Origin: Stromatinia cepivora
Lineage: Eukaryota > Ascomycota > Leotiomycetes > Helotiales > Sclerotiniaceae
Length of the DNA: 64,000 nt
Assembly (NCBI GenBank): GCA_014898415.1
Contig: RCTD01000019.1
Span: 744,001-808,000 of the forward strand
Reading direction: 5' to 3'
The position numbers and the translations under genes are program-made. Shown in pieces: positions 36,648 through 48,890 of the stretch. Numbering within the stretch: the stretch's first letter is position 1; every line of letters begins with the position of its first letter. The notes under the pieces were generated by a model. It was given only the letters and a program-made list of their open reading frames with translations. It was not told where the DNA came from and ran no database searches.

Positions 36648-37872
36648 ATGGCTAGCAAAGAGAGCAGCCCATCTTCCTGGTCGCTAAATGCTGACGAAAT
36701 ACCATACGCTTACAACGAATTCGCATGGGGGACGGATATAGATACAAACAGTATTGGCATTGAGTGGGATCAATCGTGGCTCGAAAGGACTTTATCGGAC
36801 TCTGAATCACCACAAAATACTTCCAACTCCACTGGAGGAAGCATACAATTTCACCCAAGAACTAACTTCAATAGAGTCTTTCATAACAGTAGTGATTGTA
36901 CTGCCGGCGATTCGACTGAATTGTCTCTACTACCCTGGGACAGTGGTGTGAACGGGATATTAAACTTACCAGATTTGGACAACTTCGATGACATGTTGTC
37001 AGTACCACTTACGGACAATATGTGCGGAGATGTTACACATTCACTGCCATTACTCGATTTCTCCATCGGCCCAACCTTTCAAACCTCTAGCACCGAACTA
37101 CTCGCTAACGATACTTCTCGGGATCCATTCCAAGCGGCATTCAATGAAACCGAGACCCAACAAGCTTATGAGACCTATTCTCTCATCTCGGAACCTCATC
37201 TAACAGTACCAGACAACTCTGACTGGCACCAAATGCAGTCTCCACCGTACATGAGTCCATCTACTGGAGTCTATCTCCCTTCAATGTCTCCCATCACACA
37301 ATCTCCTACTAGCACCGCCAACTTCATATCATCCCCTACGCAATCTTCTACTACCAATATTTCAAGCTCAATGCTTCAATCCACTTCCAACTCAACCACA
37401 TCCTCAAGTGATCGATCACCATCCAACACACCACCAAGTGAACAAAACGAATACACTTGTACAATTTGCTCCAAAATATTTTCCAAGCGATTCGAATTCA
37501 AGTATGTATCCCAAATTTCCTCCCATCCCCCAAACTTCTTCACCTTCCATTAACACCATCCTATACCCTCCTCTCTATGTTTCCTACCCCACTCTTCCCC
37601 CCACGTAAACCCACTAACCCACCCTCCCCAGTAAACACACGCCCCTCCACACCCTCCCCCACACCTGTACCCTCTGTCCCCACCGCACAGCCCGCAAAAG
37701 AGACATGACCCGCCACATCGCCGCCAAACACAAAGGTGTCGGTCCCTCGGGGCCAAAACCTGCATCGAAACCTATTTGTCCTGTGGAGGACTGTAAGCGT
37801 AATTTTGCGAGACCGGATCATTTGCTTAGACACTTGAGGAGAAAACATCCTGGATATGAGTTGAGACCTTGA
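36648..37872 (+). CDS. Three-finger C2H2 zinc-finger transcription factor
   Basis: Exons 36648-37501 and 37632-37872 give 364 residues. The long N-terminal region is acidic and Ser/Thr/Pro-rich, typical of an activation domain. Three fingers lie at the C terminus. The first is CTICSKIFSKRFEFNKHTPLH (C-x2-C-x12-H-x3-H), the second CTLC with MTRHIAAKH (C-x2-C-x12-H-x4-H), and the third CPVEDC with LLRHLRRKH (C-x4-C-x12-H-x4-H). Finger 1 is split by the intron; only the acceptor at 37630-37631 (CCCCAG) restores both its histidines and the complete second finger, so this junction was chosen over nearer AG sites. It should be a nuclear DNA-binding regulator; the targets are unknown. The MASKES start has an ACC-ATGG-like context. 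Confidence 0.85.
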
Positions 37873-38134
37873 GTTTTTCTTTTTCTTTCTTCTTCTTTTG
37901 GTTTACTTGATTTGTTTTAGCATGGCGTTGGTGCACTGGAAAAGCAATGAACGAATGGGATTACAATGGTAAATATTTGCAATGAAATCATTTAAAACAT
38001 ATTCATGCCTTGATTTCCAACTCCTCATTTCTGTAACACTGCCGACTGCCTAGTTTTCACATCGACTAAAAAACAAACATTATTGGTATTCATATATATT
38101 GGTAACGTACACCGGACCCATCCATCCAAATTTC

Positions 38135-39239
38135 TCAAACCACCAACATGGCTCCCAACCCCAACGCAGCTGGAACAGCAAAATTCGTAATCTGCGCCGC
38201 AAACCTATCCGCACCCCCTTTACTCGTACTCGTCGCCGACGGCGCCGCAGTTCTCGAACTCGATACCCCTATACTCATTTGAATATCCTTCATTTGTAAT
38301 TCCACCGGTTGAGCCGCATGTACCGTTTCCGATCCAAATTGAATGAGTCCAATATACATATCCGCGGTTACATCGGTTACATTTCCCAGCCTGACCAGTT
38401 CTTCTACCAGTTCAAAAACGTCCGCATTGATCGATTCTTGATATACGGTTGGAACCCAGGAAAATACAGCTTGTTTTTGTCCTTGTTCGTTGAAGCCGCT
38501 GAAAAGTTGGTACGTGACGCCGCTTAAATTATATTCTGGGGCGCTGGTGGGAGGTTCATGGTAGCCGATTGGCTAGACGCCTCCCTAGATGGATTGCTAG
38601 ACCATTATTTCGTGGCTGGCGGCTGAGGCGTTGGTGGAGGATGCGTTGTTGTTGTCGAGGAAAATATCGAGGGCAATGTCGGCTTTGCAGCTGATGGCGT
38701 TGAGAGCTGCGGTCATATTTGAGGCGGATTCTTGGCCGACGGGGGGCGGACCAGCTACCGCTTAGGTGGAAGGTTTCGATATTGCTTATTTGGGTGGGGA
38801 GTTAAATGGATTCGTAACCAACGTTGGGGTAGGCGTGGACCTGTAATTTGTTAGGACTAGACTCCAGGAGCGCTGGTGAGTGTTAATTCGATGCGTGGAG
38901 AAACATACATATTGAATGTTATTTTCCCATATCCACGTCGCATTGAAACTTGCACCATGGGTGTCTGCTTAGAAGGACCTATGAAATGGAATATCAATAT
39001 CATATTCCCGCAAAAATCAATCGTAAACTTCGATTTCACGATCATCAACGCACAGTCATATTTTGACTTCCACTCCCATCGTCACCCCATTTATTCGACC
39101 CATAGATATAATCTCCCGAATCTGTCAAGGCACCTCCAAACTGTTCACCCAACACTTGAAATGTCTTCGCACTGGCAAAGTGAAGCGAACGACAAGAAAG
39201 TAATCCCCAGATGGGAATACTCGATCGACTTGTCAACAT
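38135..39239 (-). pseudogene. Decayed GH12 endoglucanase with C-terminal anchor-like tail
   Basis: Read on the minus strand. A signal-peptide-like start (MLTSRSSIPIWGLLSCRSLHFASA) is followed by GEQFGGALTDSGDYIYGSNKWG. After an intron comes ASFNATWIWENNIQ, then, after a second intron (acceptor CTAACAAATTACAG), VHAYPNVGYESI. DIALDIFLDNN, HEIMV, WGGV-like and SGVTYQLFSGFNEQGQ follow; together this is the order of a glycoside hydrolase family 12 (xyloglucanase/endoglucanase) protein. Stops replace a Gln (after YESI) and three Trp codons (HEIMV*QSI*GGV*PIG). A frame slip occurs near SGSWSAP. The C-terminal SSSRTAAPSATSTSKGG linker and hydrophobic end (FAVPAALGLGAMLVV) suggest the ancestor was GPI-anchored. 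Every stop fits a CpA-to-TpA type change. Confidence 0.8.
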
Positions 39240-39698
39240 GTGAAGGGAATGAAGCTTGTGAAGTTCTCGCCCCCGGGGGGGGGGAGGGGGCTGCATATCT
39301 ACATGATATAAGAGTATTTACCAGAAATCATATATCCAGTGAATGTATATCGATCGATAAGCCAGGGGTAAAGTCGGTACATGATCTTTACGTGATACAT
39401 AGAGTTTTGAGACTGCAACCTGCTTAGGCACTGGATAGACTGCATAAATTTCATTTAAAAGATCCCATACTGTACTAAAGCAAAAATAAATGATCAAACA
39501 TGTTATGAAGACGACGAAAAGCCTTGATTTGTTCCCAAACCATTCTGTGCCTGCAGAAACCTTGAAAGACTTAGGTGTTAATTAGGCATTGCTGAGCTTG
39601 TCAAGCTTTTTTTTTGGTTTCTTTTGTGTCTGGATACAAGAGCACCTGATTAGCTATTCGCAATTGGCGAAATCACCATGGCGTGTACCTGTGTGTTG
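39240..39698. other. Spacer with C/G homopolymer block
   Basis: No supported gene. Positions about 39268-39290 hold CCCCC followed by about ten G, an A and five more G, just upstream of the GH12 remnant's start. Confidence 0.4.
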
Positions 39699-42600
39699 TC
39701 AAGAGTGTGCGATTGATTCTGCTGAGCTGGAAAGGGCAACGCTCGGAGCGCTGGGAATATTTGACAGTAATTTAGGACGAAGGGCAAGGTCTTCGAACTT
39801 TTCCCCGAGAGGAAGTTGAACCGAATTCGAGACGTCAGGTTCTACAATTGTACTTTCCACACAAGCTTTAAACCCACGGGGCTCACAATCATGTAGCTCC
39901 TCGTCAGAGGATTTGCTACGAGGTGCTTTTGCACAAGAATCCCTGAAAAATAAATCTACGATATCAGAACGCCCGATGAGTGCGGCATGGCCTTCTGCAG
40001 TGCGCCCATGATCATCCTCATGGGAAGCATCGGCACCAGCGTCAAGCAAAGCCGTGACAGCTTCTTTATTTCCTAGACAGCAAGCTAGATGCAAGCATGT
40101 TTGCCCATGACTGACACGACTTTCGATATCTGCGCCTGCAATGAGCAAAGCATACATGGATCGCAAATTTTCGGTACGGATAGAAATGGCAAGTGCTGTG
40201 AAGTTTTCGCTATTGCGCACCTCTAGGTCGGGATTTTGCGCTAACAATAATCGTAGCTTCCCGAAATCTCTTGGTTCGTGGCTGCCTGATAGTGAATGTA
40301 GATCTGTATTTTTTCTTTCGTCCATATCCGGAGATTGATTGCTTTCTTTTAAAATTTCATCCAAAGCTGCGTCTTCGGTCTTAGCCAGTGTATATATCTG
40401 CTCGGTTAGCTCCACGAAAGGTGAGACATCGTTTTCGTCGACTTCTACTATAGAGCAAGTGTTCTCGAAATCTGTTCTTATAGAAGACGTATTCCCTTCA
40501 TCTATGTTCATGACAGATGAGCCATTATTTCTATATTCCCCCTCATTAGTTGGGATATTGGTTTCATATTCCTCCACGACAGACGAGCCTTCATCGCTCG
40601 ATTCTTCATCGCTAGGTGAGACACCTTCTTTATGTGCTTTGTCCCCGAGCCACAAATTGAACAGCCCCTTCATATAATCCGCGGTACAATGATTGGCGGA
40701 AAACTCCTGCAAAAGTTCGCCGTGTATGTCTTCGTCCTTCGCTAACCGATGAAAAATATATTCCACTCTTTCAGGCGAGTGTGTAGCTGCTTGCAGCAAT
40801 TTTTCGGGCAGGTTGGAGAGGCGAGTAATTGCGTTTGTGATATTCCCTGATTCCCATATCCTTTGGAGCATGTTTTCATGAAGACATGGGCTTTGTACCA
40901 GTAGCTCTATTGAAGTTGTACCATTGTCATTTGAGACAGTAAGATCTGCCCCATGTTCGAAAACAGCGGTAAGGCATAAATTTCCGGGCTCGAATCTCCA
41001 GCTGGCAGAGTGCTTAAGTATCTGATGCAAAATTGTGTTGCCTCCTTCATCCGTACATGGCCAATCAAAATCTAGCTTGGTGTCGTTACGTAGTGACGTT
41101 TCAATGATATCATGTACGAGCCATAGACCATGTATATCTATCTCCTTATCAGAGGTAATTCTGACGAGCATTCTCTCAAAGCTGTATGGGACCGTCTCTT
41201 TTGATATGCGAATCCATTGCGAAATTGCAATACCTAATTTTGCCATCCAGTCTTCAGATTGCTCTTGGAGCACACAATCTAAAGCTATCCCGTTGTTTCC
41301 TCGTGTTATATCACGGAAGTTCAACCAGAGAAGAGACTCGAGATCTGCTGAAGGCCCTTCTGGTGTAGCTAAATCACAAAGGATGAGAGTTAATATTATC
41401 GGTAATGTATCGGGGGTGAAATGTATGAAGTTTGTTCGTGCTCCCCATTTCAAGAGTTCGAGGGCCGCAGCATTATGAAATACTCTTCCTTCATAAAATA
41501 TATTCACATATTGTATAAATGAAAACAAAGCATCCATCGATATCTTTGGATTCATATTGAGAACAAATTTGAGAAGCTCGTTAGAGTCTATTTCTCCCAG
41601 AATCACTTCAGAATTACAATCGTATAGAAGTTCTATAATGGAATGTGTAAAACCAAATGTGCCCTCTGCATTGTTGAGGTCCACACCGGCAATGATCAGA
41701 TCCGTGATAATTTCCCCTCTGAGTTCCGAATGGTAACCATAACCTGTATCCTTCGGGAAAATCGAGTAAAACCCCATAGTCGCACAGTATATTGGACTAC
41801 CCAAAATGCTCGATGCGTTTACTTCAACCCCACGACCAACAAGGACTGTACAGATATTTGGCAGCGCCAACATTGCCGCCCAATGAAGGGCAGAGGGTCC
41901 TGAAGGTCCTGTGACCTTTTTCCAGCAAGATAGCGGACTACTGTGGCGTTCTCGTTCTAGATTTGAAGAATGGTCCATCGTGTGGTAGTAGAAAATTCCA
42001 AACGTCCAAAGTCTGTAACTACTGCTATTTTCATCGAAAAGGAGCCACAACTCATCTTTAATTTCACCCCATGAGCTCTCATGGACATGTTCATGCCAGT
42101 TCCGAAGAACGTATTCCATAAACGTACATTTTTCTTCAAAATCCCACCAGGTTTCATCGAAACCTGATAACTCAGGATCAAGATCAGTCACAGGTAGAGG
42201 AGTTCCATCAAACTCAGAAAGGCCTAGGAACCGAAAACACGTTCGGGAAATATCTGTGTGATCAACAGACAATCCATATTGTGCAATATCTGCACCGCAA
42301 GACTCGTTAAGACCCATGAGATACTCCTTTACTGTAAAGTGAGCAAGCTCTAGCATCTCCGAGTGGGGACTTTTGCGTACGAGACTACTGCACCAATTAA
42401 GAAGTTCATCCAACGTAGTCATATTTCCTATTTCAAAAGTTTTGTCACCAGGCCGTACTGCAAGCGCTTGAAGCAGTTGTGTTATTGACAGTGTATCCAC
42501 GGCCTTTACCACCCAGAGAAGTGTATGCCTGACAAGTGCTTGATTTTCTTTGCTGCTCTTGTTTACTCTTTCAAGAATACGTTCGTATGATTTAGGTAAA

Positions 42601-44310
42601 TCTGGCGGTAATTTCTTCAACGCTTCACGGCGATCTCGATCTGTACTGCATTCGCAAAGGTAGTCCATTTGACATGCAACCCATCGGAACCTAGAGACAT
42701 TTAGTTCCATAGTCAGAAATGTTTGGGGCCAAAAACATACATGCCGTCAGCACCCTCCGTAAGTACTTTGACAATATGGTCTTTCAGGTCACGATCTCGA
42801 ATGCGAAACTTGCCCATTTTCGTTCGCTTCTGAATTTCAGAATGCACATAAAGTCGCAAGTCACCACTTCTTGCTGCAATGGAAATACTAGGATAATCGG
42901 CCAACACACTTCGGATATCAACCTCATTGCGACTAGCAAACAAGGTTTTGATTGTTCCCGATGGTTGATTTAAGGATTGAAGGAGCCTTGTAACGTCTGC
43001 GCGACATTCGACGACCTCATCTAGGCCATCTACTACGATACTGGTAGAGATGAAATTTTTTGATATTTCGACTACAAGTTCGCAAAAGTCTTCGGCGGTG
43101 GCAGAGCCTTGAGTGTATTCCGTTATGTTATACTTGTCGCAGAAAGTTTCCAGTTGGATAGAGGCATGTTCATGCTGAAGAATCAATTGTCGTGCCAACG
43201 CCCCTAAAATGGTCCGTGGATCGTGGGTCCGAGTATCCTTATAGTCACAATAGAATATCGCAAGCCCTGATCATCGTGTTAGTATGAAATATGATTCTAC
43301 AGAGTTTAACTTGATGAATTTCCACACCGTGAGATGGATCCTGGGTTTGTTCAATCTCCTGTATGACGGATGCCCTTTTCGCAAGGCGCAATTAGCTCGC
43401 TGTAATGTAATGTTGGGTTCGGAATAGGTATATAGTTACATCAGAACGGTTTTTCCGGCCCCAGCTATTGTTGTTAGGAAATAATGCAGTAGCTGGGCAA
43501 ACTGTTACGTACGTATTCCATATACCCAAAGCTTCGCATGATCTGTTGATGCCCAACTCTGAAACTCCTTGCCCTCAATGAACCAAACGCCTGTCCCTGG
43601 TTGTCTTAAACGAACGTTCGAATCCTGCCATTTTCTAACATCTATAGTACACAAGAGATTGAGCTTCTTTTGGAAAGTTTCGTCTGTATCATATTTAGCA
43701 ATCATCTTTCAATCTAGCATCATAGAGGAGACAACCTCTAATTAATCTTTGTCTCTCTAACCGCGAAGTTTCCAGATCAGCATTGATGGCAGCTATACCC
43801 CTGTTAAGCTCTTCCTGGTTCGCGAGTACTCCAATTAAAGCAGACCTAGACATATTAGAGAGGAAGAATACAACCGGGGAGTCAATTTACTAACATTTGT
43901 CTGGCGTTCATAGCCATGATCATTGTACTCTTATGGTTCTGGACCTCTTTGAGCAGCTCCGCAATGGTTCCTTTCTTGAACGGCCACTTTAGTCTCTGCG
44001 ATATTGACCTCACTTCCGGTATGGCATTTTCCAATTCTTTATTGACCTTTTCAAGGGTTGTTTGACAAGAATTGATGTGTTGTATCTTGCTGAAGCTATG
44101 TGACCTCGAATCCGCTTCCTCCAGTTCCTGTACCACATTATTTAAACTATGAAGCACGCCAGCGAGATTGTTCACCTCATCGATAAGGCGCTGAACAGAC
44201 TTCTCAGCATCTTTGACGTCCCTGATGTACTTGTAGCCTAATCGAACGACAGTATCGGCAAGTGATATCAGGCCAGCAATGCTTGATGCTACACCAAGTG
44301 CCTCGGCCAT
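39699..44310 (-). CDS. NACHT-ankyrin NLR-like protein with HeLo-like N terminus
   Basis: The exon chain is 44310-43895, 43845 to about 43735, about 43705-43513, 43464-43440, 43374-43328, 43266-42741 and 42690-39699. The N-terminal MAEALGVASSIAGLISLADTV with helical repeats is typical of fungal STAND N-terminal (HeLo-like) domains. Splicing of two tiny exons yields the Walker A GIPGAGKTVLMASVIQEIEQ, then LAIFYCDYKDTRTHDPRTILGALARQL, VVDGLDEV (Walker B) and LFASRNEVDI, a NACHT NTPase. The long last exon holds LPKSYERILERV, diverged repeats and, near the C terminus, ankyrin repeats (HGQTCLHLACCLGNKEAVTALLDAGAD). Such proteins act in non-self recognition and programmed cell death in fungi. Between exons 2 and 3 about 40 nt containing stops in two frames is not removed by a canonical intron, so the gene may be frameshifted there. 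Confidence 0.8.
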
Positions 44311-45004
44311 TTTTGTGGAATCTAAATCCGAGAACTTTAGAATAAACCAGAAGCTGGATAATCCAATGTCGTAAGGGGGGTATGTCCAGTATATATAGAT
44401 GGTTTGCAATAAATTTATAACCTCAGATCTGATAAGCTCAAACAACCACTAAGTTTTTCACAGTAGATTCAGGACGAACGCCCAACGACATGTCAGCCCA
44501 ACATCGAGGCTGAGCTGAGCCACATGATATTATCGAAAGGTATGATAAATTCATCATTGGAGCTCTAAGCGCCTTACTGTGCATGCATGATTTGAGAGTA
44601 TGGAGTTCAAGACTGAACATCAATGAAACGTTGATTAGTCAGCAAACCACCCCCTCCTATCCAAATCCGAACTTTCCCTGATGGGAAATGACGAGACTGC
44701 AGTTCTGATGGGGTGCCATGCACTTTCCCAAAAATCTTTAAGAAACATCAGCACGCACAAATGAGGAGCATCCATCAAAAGCACGAGTTGCATTGAAAAG
44801 GTACCCATTTCGTTATTCATAAGACCACCCATATCATCAAGCTCGCACCCCTCCTTTCGTTTCCTGAACACCAGCCCATATCAAAGTCCAAATAAAACAA
44901 TCTCTCATCCCATATGGTATTCCAAAATTCGCCTCCCCGCTTCCTAGCACCTCATCTCAACTTCTTCCTCCATCTTCCATCACCCAAGTACATCCTTCGC
45001 CCCT
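44311..45004. other. Spacer
   Basis: No supported gene; small minus-strand frames at 44438-44871 show no motif. Confidence 0.4.
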
Positions 45005-45175
45005 TCACATAACAGTGCAAGGGATAGGAATACAACAACATTCATATCCATCACACTCTATACACTTCGTCTTTCCAGTTGTATTTGTGCCCTTCACAAT
45101 ATCAGAGATAGTAGATGAGGCTGCAGAGCCAGGACCGTTGCGGTTAACGAGACCGGTGGAGGTTGAGGTGCACAT
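45005..45175 (-). CDS. Possible 56-residue cysteine-rich protein
   Basis: The frame starts MCTSTSTGLVNRNGPG with a good AAAATG context. It continues through a Ser/Thr region (SAASSTISDIVKGTNTTG) and ends with a compact cysteine cluster (KCIECDGYECCCIPIPCTVM): CxxC, then CCC, then a final Cys. No signal peptide, so secretion is doubtful. The Cys cluster at the extreme C terminus resembles the lipid-modified or metal-binding tails of tiny eukaryotic proteins, but no family was recognised. Its small size makes a chance ORF possible; codon content and start context favour a gene. Confidence 0.4.
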   Translation of the reverse strand: MCTSTSTGLVNRNGPGSAASSTISDIVKGTNTTGKTKCIECDGYECCCIPIPCTVM

Positions 45176-46118
45176 TTTGAGTTGTGTTTGAGTGGTTTGA
45201 GTGAAGTTGATGTAGTTGTGAGTGGTGTTGAGGTCTGTAGTGGAAATAGTTAGTTTTTTGATTCTGGATGTTTATGATGCTGTATAAGCTTGATGATATA
45301 GAGTTGAGCTTGTCAAAGCTGTGTCGTCATATTTGTGGTACCAGCTGGCAGCATACCCACAGTAAGGAATGCGGAGAGTAACTTGTAACTTACAATAACG
45401 TTATAGTTTTTGATTAGTTGTTGACAAGATTGCCTGACAGTTTCTGTTTCTCTGGATGTGTTTGATACTAGAAGAAAAGGATCAAGGAAGGATGTGAATG
45501 ATAATATATAGATAGAATTCTAGACGTGGCTTAATACAAAGAAAGTTGTTACGCATGAATCTTGGAAGCTTGGAAGCTTGGAACTCGCCTAGTAATTGGC
45601 TGATCGTCATTTTGGACGATGTAATAGCGGGAGGCATAATTAGCGGACCATCATTATGGCTTTTCATTAAACTTGGTTAAGCTTCGGTATTCATGGATTT
45701 AATAAATTAATTATAGATTGCCATATGGCATTAAAGACTACCTAGAGACCTAGTGTGCAATCGGACGTCCCAACCAGGTGTTAAGATAGCTACCAAATGA
45801 TTGTAGACTTCACACTCCATGCTGATCTCTCTTCTTCTTAGGTATACGATGGAGGTTCAACAAGAATACCAAGCCGCATAGCCATTAAGATCGACTGGTA
45901 GATGACAGAAACGGGTATAGCCGATGAAGCAATGGCTAAGCCTTGCTAGTGATGTACCTGTCCTTCGTTGATGAATTCCGGTAAGAGTAATGTCACCATA
46001 TCAGATGCCTCGTCCGATAGCCTCTTCTCTGTATGTGGCGGTGGAGGATGGACGCCATGCCACCAGAAGGTACTTCGGTCCATACAAGGTTTCGAGAATC
46101 GTCTGCACAACCCATCTT
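45176..46118. other. Spacer between small ORF and MED7
   Basis: No supported gene. Plus-strand frames at 45968-46217 are shadows of the end of MED7. Confidence 0.4.
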
Positions 46119-46967
46119 TCAGCCAAATTCCAGATCCAACTGCTCCCAAACGTCTTTCCCTTCGTCCTCCATTATATTCTCGTGTGTTTGACTAGTAGCA
46201 ATGCCATCATCTGCTAATTTGATCTGGCCAAATCCCTCTAACATTCCTTCCACTTTCTCTTTCATTTGCATGATGCCCTCGGTCTCCGCTCTCGATTTCT
46301 CCAGTTGGTCGTGCATCATTAAAATTAATGATTCTCGTGCTTGATATGGTCGATATTCGTTCAGGAGATGATGGAAGTTGGCGAATAGAGTATGCAAATC
46401 CTCAATCTTTTCATGGCTCTATAGATGTATCAGTGAGCATATTGTTTGGTGAAAAGTAGAAATGGTTGTTCATACCTGTTCTGGATGGATACTCATTATA
46501 CCAACCAATTCTAAGAAATTCAATAGTAGTGACTTTGCGAAACGTTTAAGAATCAATTTACGATCCTCATGCTTTGCGCGTCCTGTTGGTGTGCCCGGTG
46601 GTGTATATAGCTGTTCAACGCCCTCAAGAGGAGGAATATCATTTTCGATCTGCCATAAAATGTCAGTATGACAAAGCCTAACAATTAGCAGCATTCAACA
46701 TACTGTTTGGACCTGTCCAAATGTTCTGTAGATTCCAGTTGCTGGTGGTTCTGGCGGTTGCAGATATCTTAATTCCGTAGGAAAATCAGGAATGCGGGGA
46801 GGAAGTTTGTAGGTTGAATTATCAGCGATCTTGTAGTTTGGAATTTTATCTGCGCGTAGTTTCTCTATTCGTTCTAGATTATCGGGTGTAAATTGCTTCC
46901 AAAATAATGGTGGACCTGGAGGAACCTGTGCGATCGAGTTTGGCTGTGGTTGCTGTTGATCCGCCAT
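46119..46967 (-). CDS. MED7: Mediator complex subunit 7
   Basis: Three exons, 46967-46704, 46649-46476 and 46418-46119, all phase 0, give 245 residues, normal for fungal Med7. Recognisable are the N-terminal FPPGPP-like [13 protein letters not shown], the PPEPP segment ([18 protein letters not shown]), [10 protein letters not shown], and the conserved helix [24 protein letters not shown] with the following [24 protein letters not shown]. The last two form the helical part that binds Med21 in the Mediator middle module. It acts in the nucleus as a coactivator bridge between activators and RNA polymerase II. Divergent from the PAP2 gene with 354 bp between start codons. Confidence 0.93.
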
Positions 46968-47321
46968 TGCTTTTCTGAGTAGGGTTTATCATTCCATGGA
47001 ATTGTGATAGCTGGTCAAATTTGCAATAAATTGAGCTCTCCTAATGTCTAGTAGTTGTCGCAACATAAACACTTTGTTTTGAAAACCATGGTGGATGAGT
47101 ATGATAAATCATAGATTAGATTAACCTTAGTACCGAAGATCTACCGACCTTGTGTGAGACAAGGCTGCGGAAGTGGGTCTGTCATTTGAGTCGTGCCTCT
47201 TCAATCAAACTTTCCAATTCACAAACCCGAAACCATACTTTCTGGTAGGGTTCTTGAATACTTGATATATGCTTATTCAATGAGGAGAGCCTGACTTCTA
47301 CCACTGCGCCGTGTCGCAAGA

Positions 47322-48411
47322 ATGTCTCGAATCGGACGGAATAATGGAGGGTTAACCTCGAAACCTGGATGGATTGGTGCAGTAGCACGCTTTTGGGAGG
47401 TAAAGCTATTCAAACGCATGTATATGTAACCATCTAAAAATTCTATTTTAGAAAAGCTATGCGCCAGATTATGTTGGTTGTGTATTGCTGTTGACGGCAT
47501 ACATCTTGGTAACCCCCCTAATCCAATTTCGCCTTTATGATACACGTACAAGTTCTAATAAATCTCCCTTTATTCAGATCGAATTTCTTCAAGAGCCATT
47601 CCACCGCATGTTCTTTATCAACAACATCAATATTCAATACCCGCATGCCCTGGTGGAAAGAGTATCTGTTGGATGGAATCTGATATATGCAGGAGCCGTT
47701 CCATGCATAACTTTAGCCCTTTGGTTGGGAATCTCGAGGGCGAACCTACATAAGTGCCATGTCACCATGCTGGGGTTTCTCATTGGGTTGGTTCTTACAT
47801 CATTCATTACAGATGTTATCAAAAATGCAGTTGGGAGACCTCGACCTGATCTAATCTCCCGCTGCAAGCCTATACCAGGAACACCAGAAAATAAGCTGGT
47901 GACCATAGATGTATGCTCGGAAAGAGATCACCATACGTTGCATGATGGATGGAGAAGTTTTCCTTCGGGCCATTCTTCATTTGCATTTGCTGGACTTGGA
48001 TACCTCGCATTTTTCTTCGCTGGACAAACACATGTATTTAGACCTAGGACTGATCTTGGGAGAGTACTATTAGCTCTTGCTCCTTTGCTTGGAGCTGCCA
48101 TGATTGCGATCAGTCGATGCGAAGATTACCGGTAAGCTGGATTGTTGTCGAGTTCCAATGACAAGTACTAACATTATTATAGTCACGATGTATATGATGT
48201 TACATGTGGATCCATTCTTGGCATTTCTCTCGCATATTTCTCATACAGAAGGTATTTTCCAAGGCTACATTCCTCTAAATGTCATGAGCCTCACCCCTCA
48301 CGGGAAGCTGTATTCAACCAAGGGTTTGGAAAGATTAAGAATGACGAAGAGATAGAAGTAGGGAGGGCCAGAGAGTCTGATGTATCCGACAACGAGAGTG
48401 ATGCATCCTAA
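47322..48411 (+). CDS. PAP2-type lipid phosphate phosphatase
   Basis: Exons 47322-47399, 47452-48131 and 48183-48411 give 328 residues. All three PAP2 signatures are present: KNAVGRPRPD (KX6RP), FPSGHSS (PSGH) and SRCEDYRHDVYD (SRX5HX3D, split by the last intron and restored by splicing). Several membrane helices surround them (CVLLLTAYILVTPLIQF, IYAGAVPCITLALWLGI, MLGFLIGLVLTSFITDV, FAFAGLGYLAFFFAG, VLLALAPLLGAAMIAI). This is the layout of Dpp1/Lpp1-like enzymes, which dephosphorylate diacylglycerol pyrophosphate, phosphatidate or related lipids with the active site on the lumenal face. The C-terminal tail is charged (ARESDVSDNESDAS). Substrate preference cannot be read from sequence. Confidence 0.92.
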
Positions 48412-48890
48412 ATTTTTGAAAATTATATCATATAAGCCAATTTTCTATGTCGGGCCTATTTCCTTGTTCTTGAACCAATGGATTGTCTGAATTTGATCTA
48501 CGATTTACCGCATTTGGGAAATAAGTGACTCCCTTTCGCTCTCTTTGTGTGTTTTGAACAAGTCTTCGAGAAGACTCGTGGAAAACCTTTGTGGCTATTA
48601 TGGCGGTAGTTGTCCTTTATCTCATAAATCCTAACTTCACGGAAAACTTAGATTATTCCTCTGCTATATCCGTCCGAAATTTAATTCATATCATTTTTAC
48701 TACTTTTATCTTTGATTTCTCATTCCTCCCCGGAGATTGGTGAGAAATCCCATGTTCTTTATTTCAGTACGGCACTATTGAAAGCACGCTTGGAGACTCG
48801 GTTTGTACTGTGCAAGTCTTCTTCGCATGCCTAAGAGATTATCTGACCTATCCCCTCCAAGTCGCAGATCACTTGTGAGCTAGAAACAAC
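48412..48890. other. Promoter-side spacer
   Basis: No coding frame supported. T-rich stretches such as those near 48685-48720 are compatible with a promoter for the large downstream gene. Confidence 0.4.

Noticed and set aside
37550..37848. Minus-strand Gly/Cys-rich frames
   Set aside because: They mirror the C/A-rich intron and zinc-finger exon of the plus-strand transcription factor.
38876..39427. 183-codon plus-strand frame
   Set aside because: Antisense to the GH12 remnant, whose family motifs and introns are on the minus strand.
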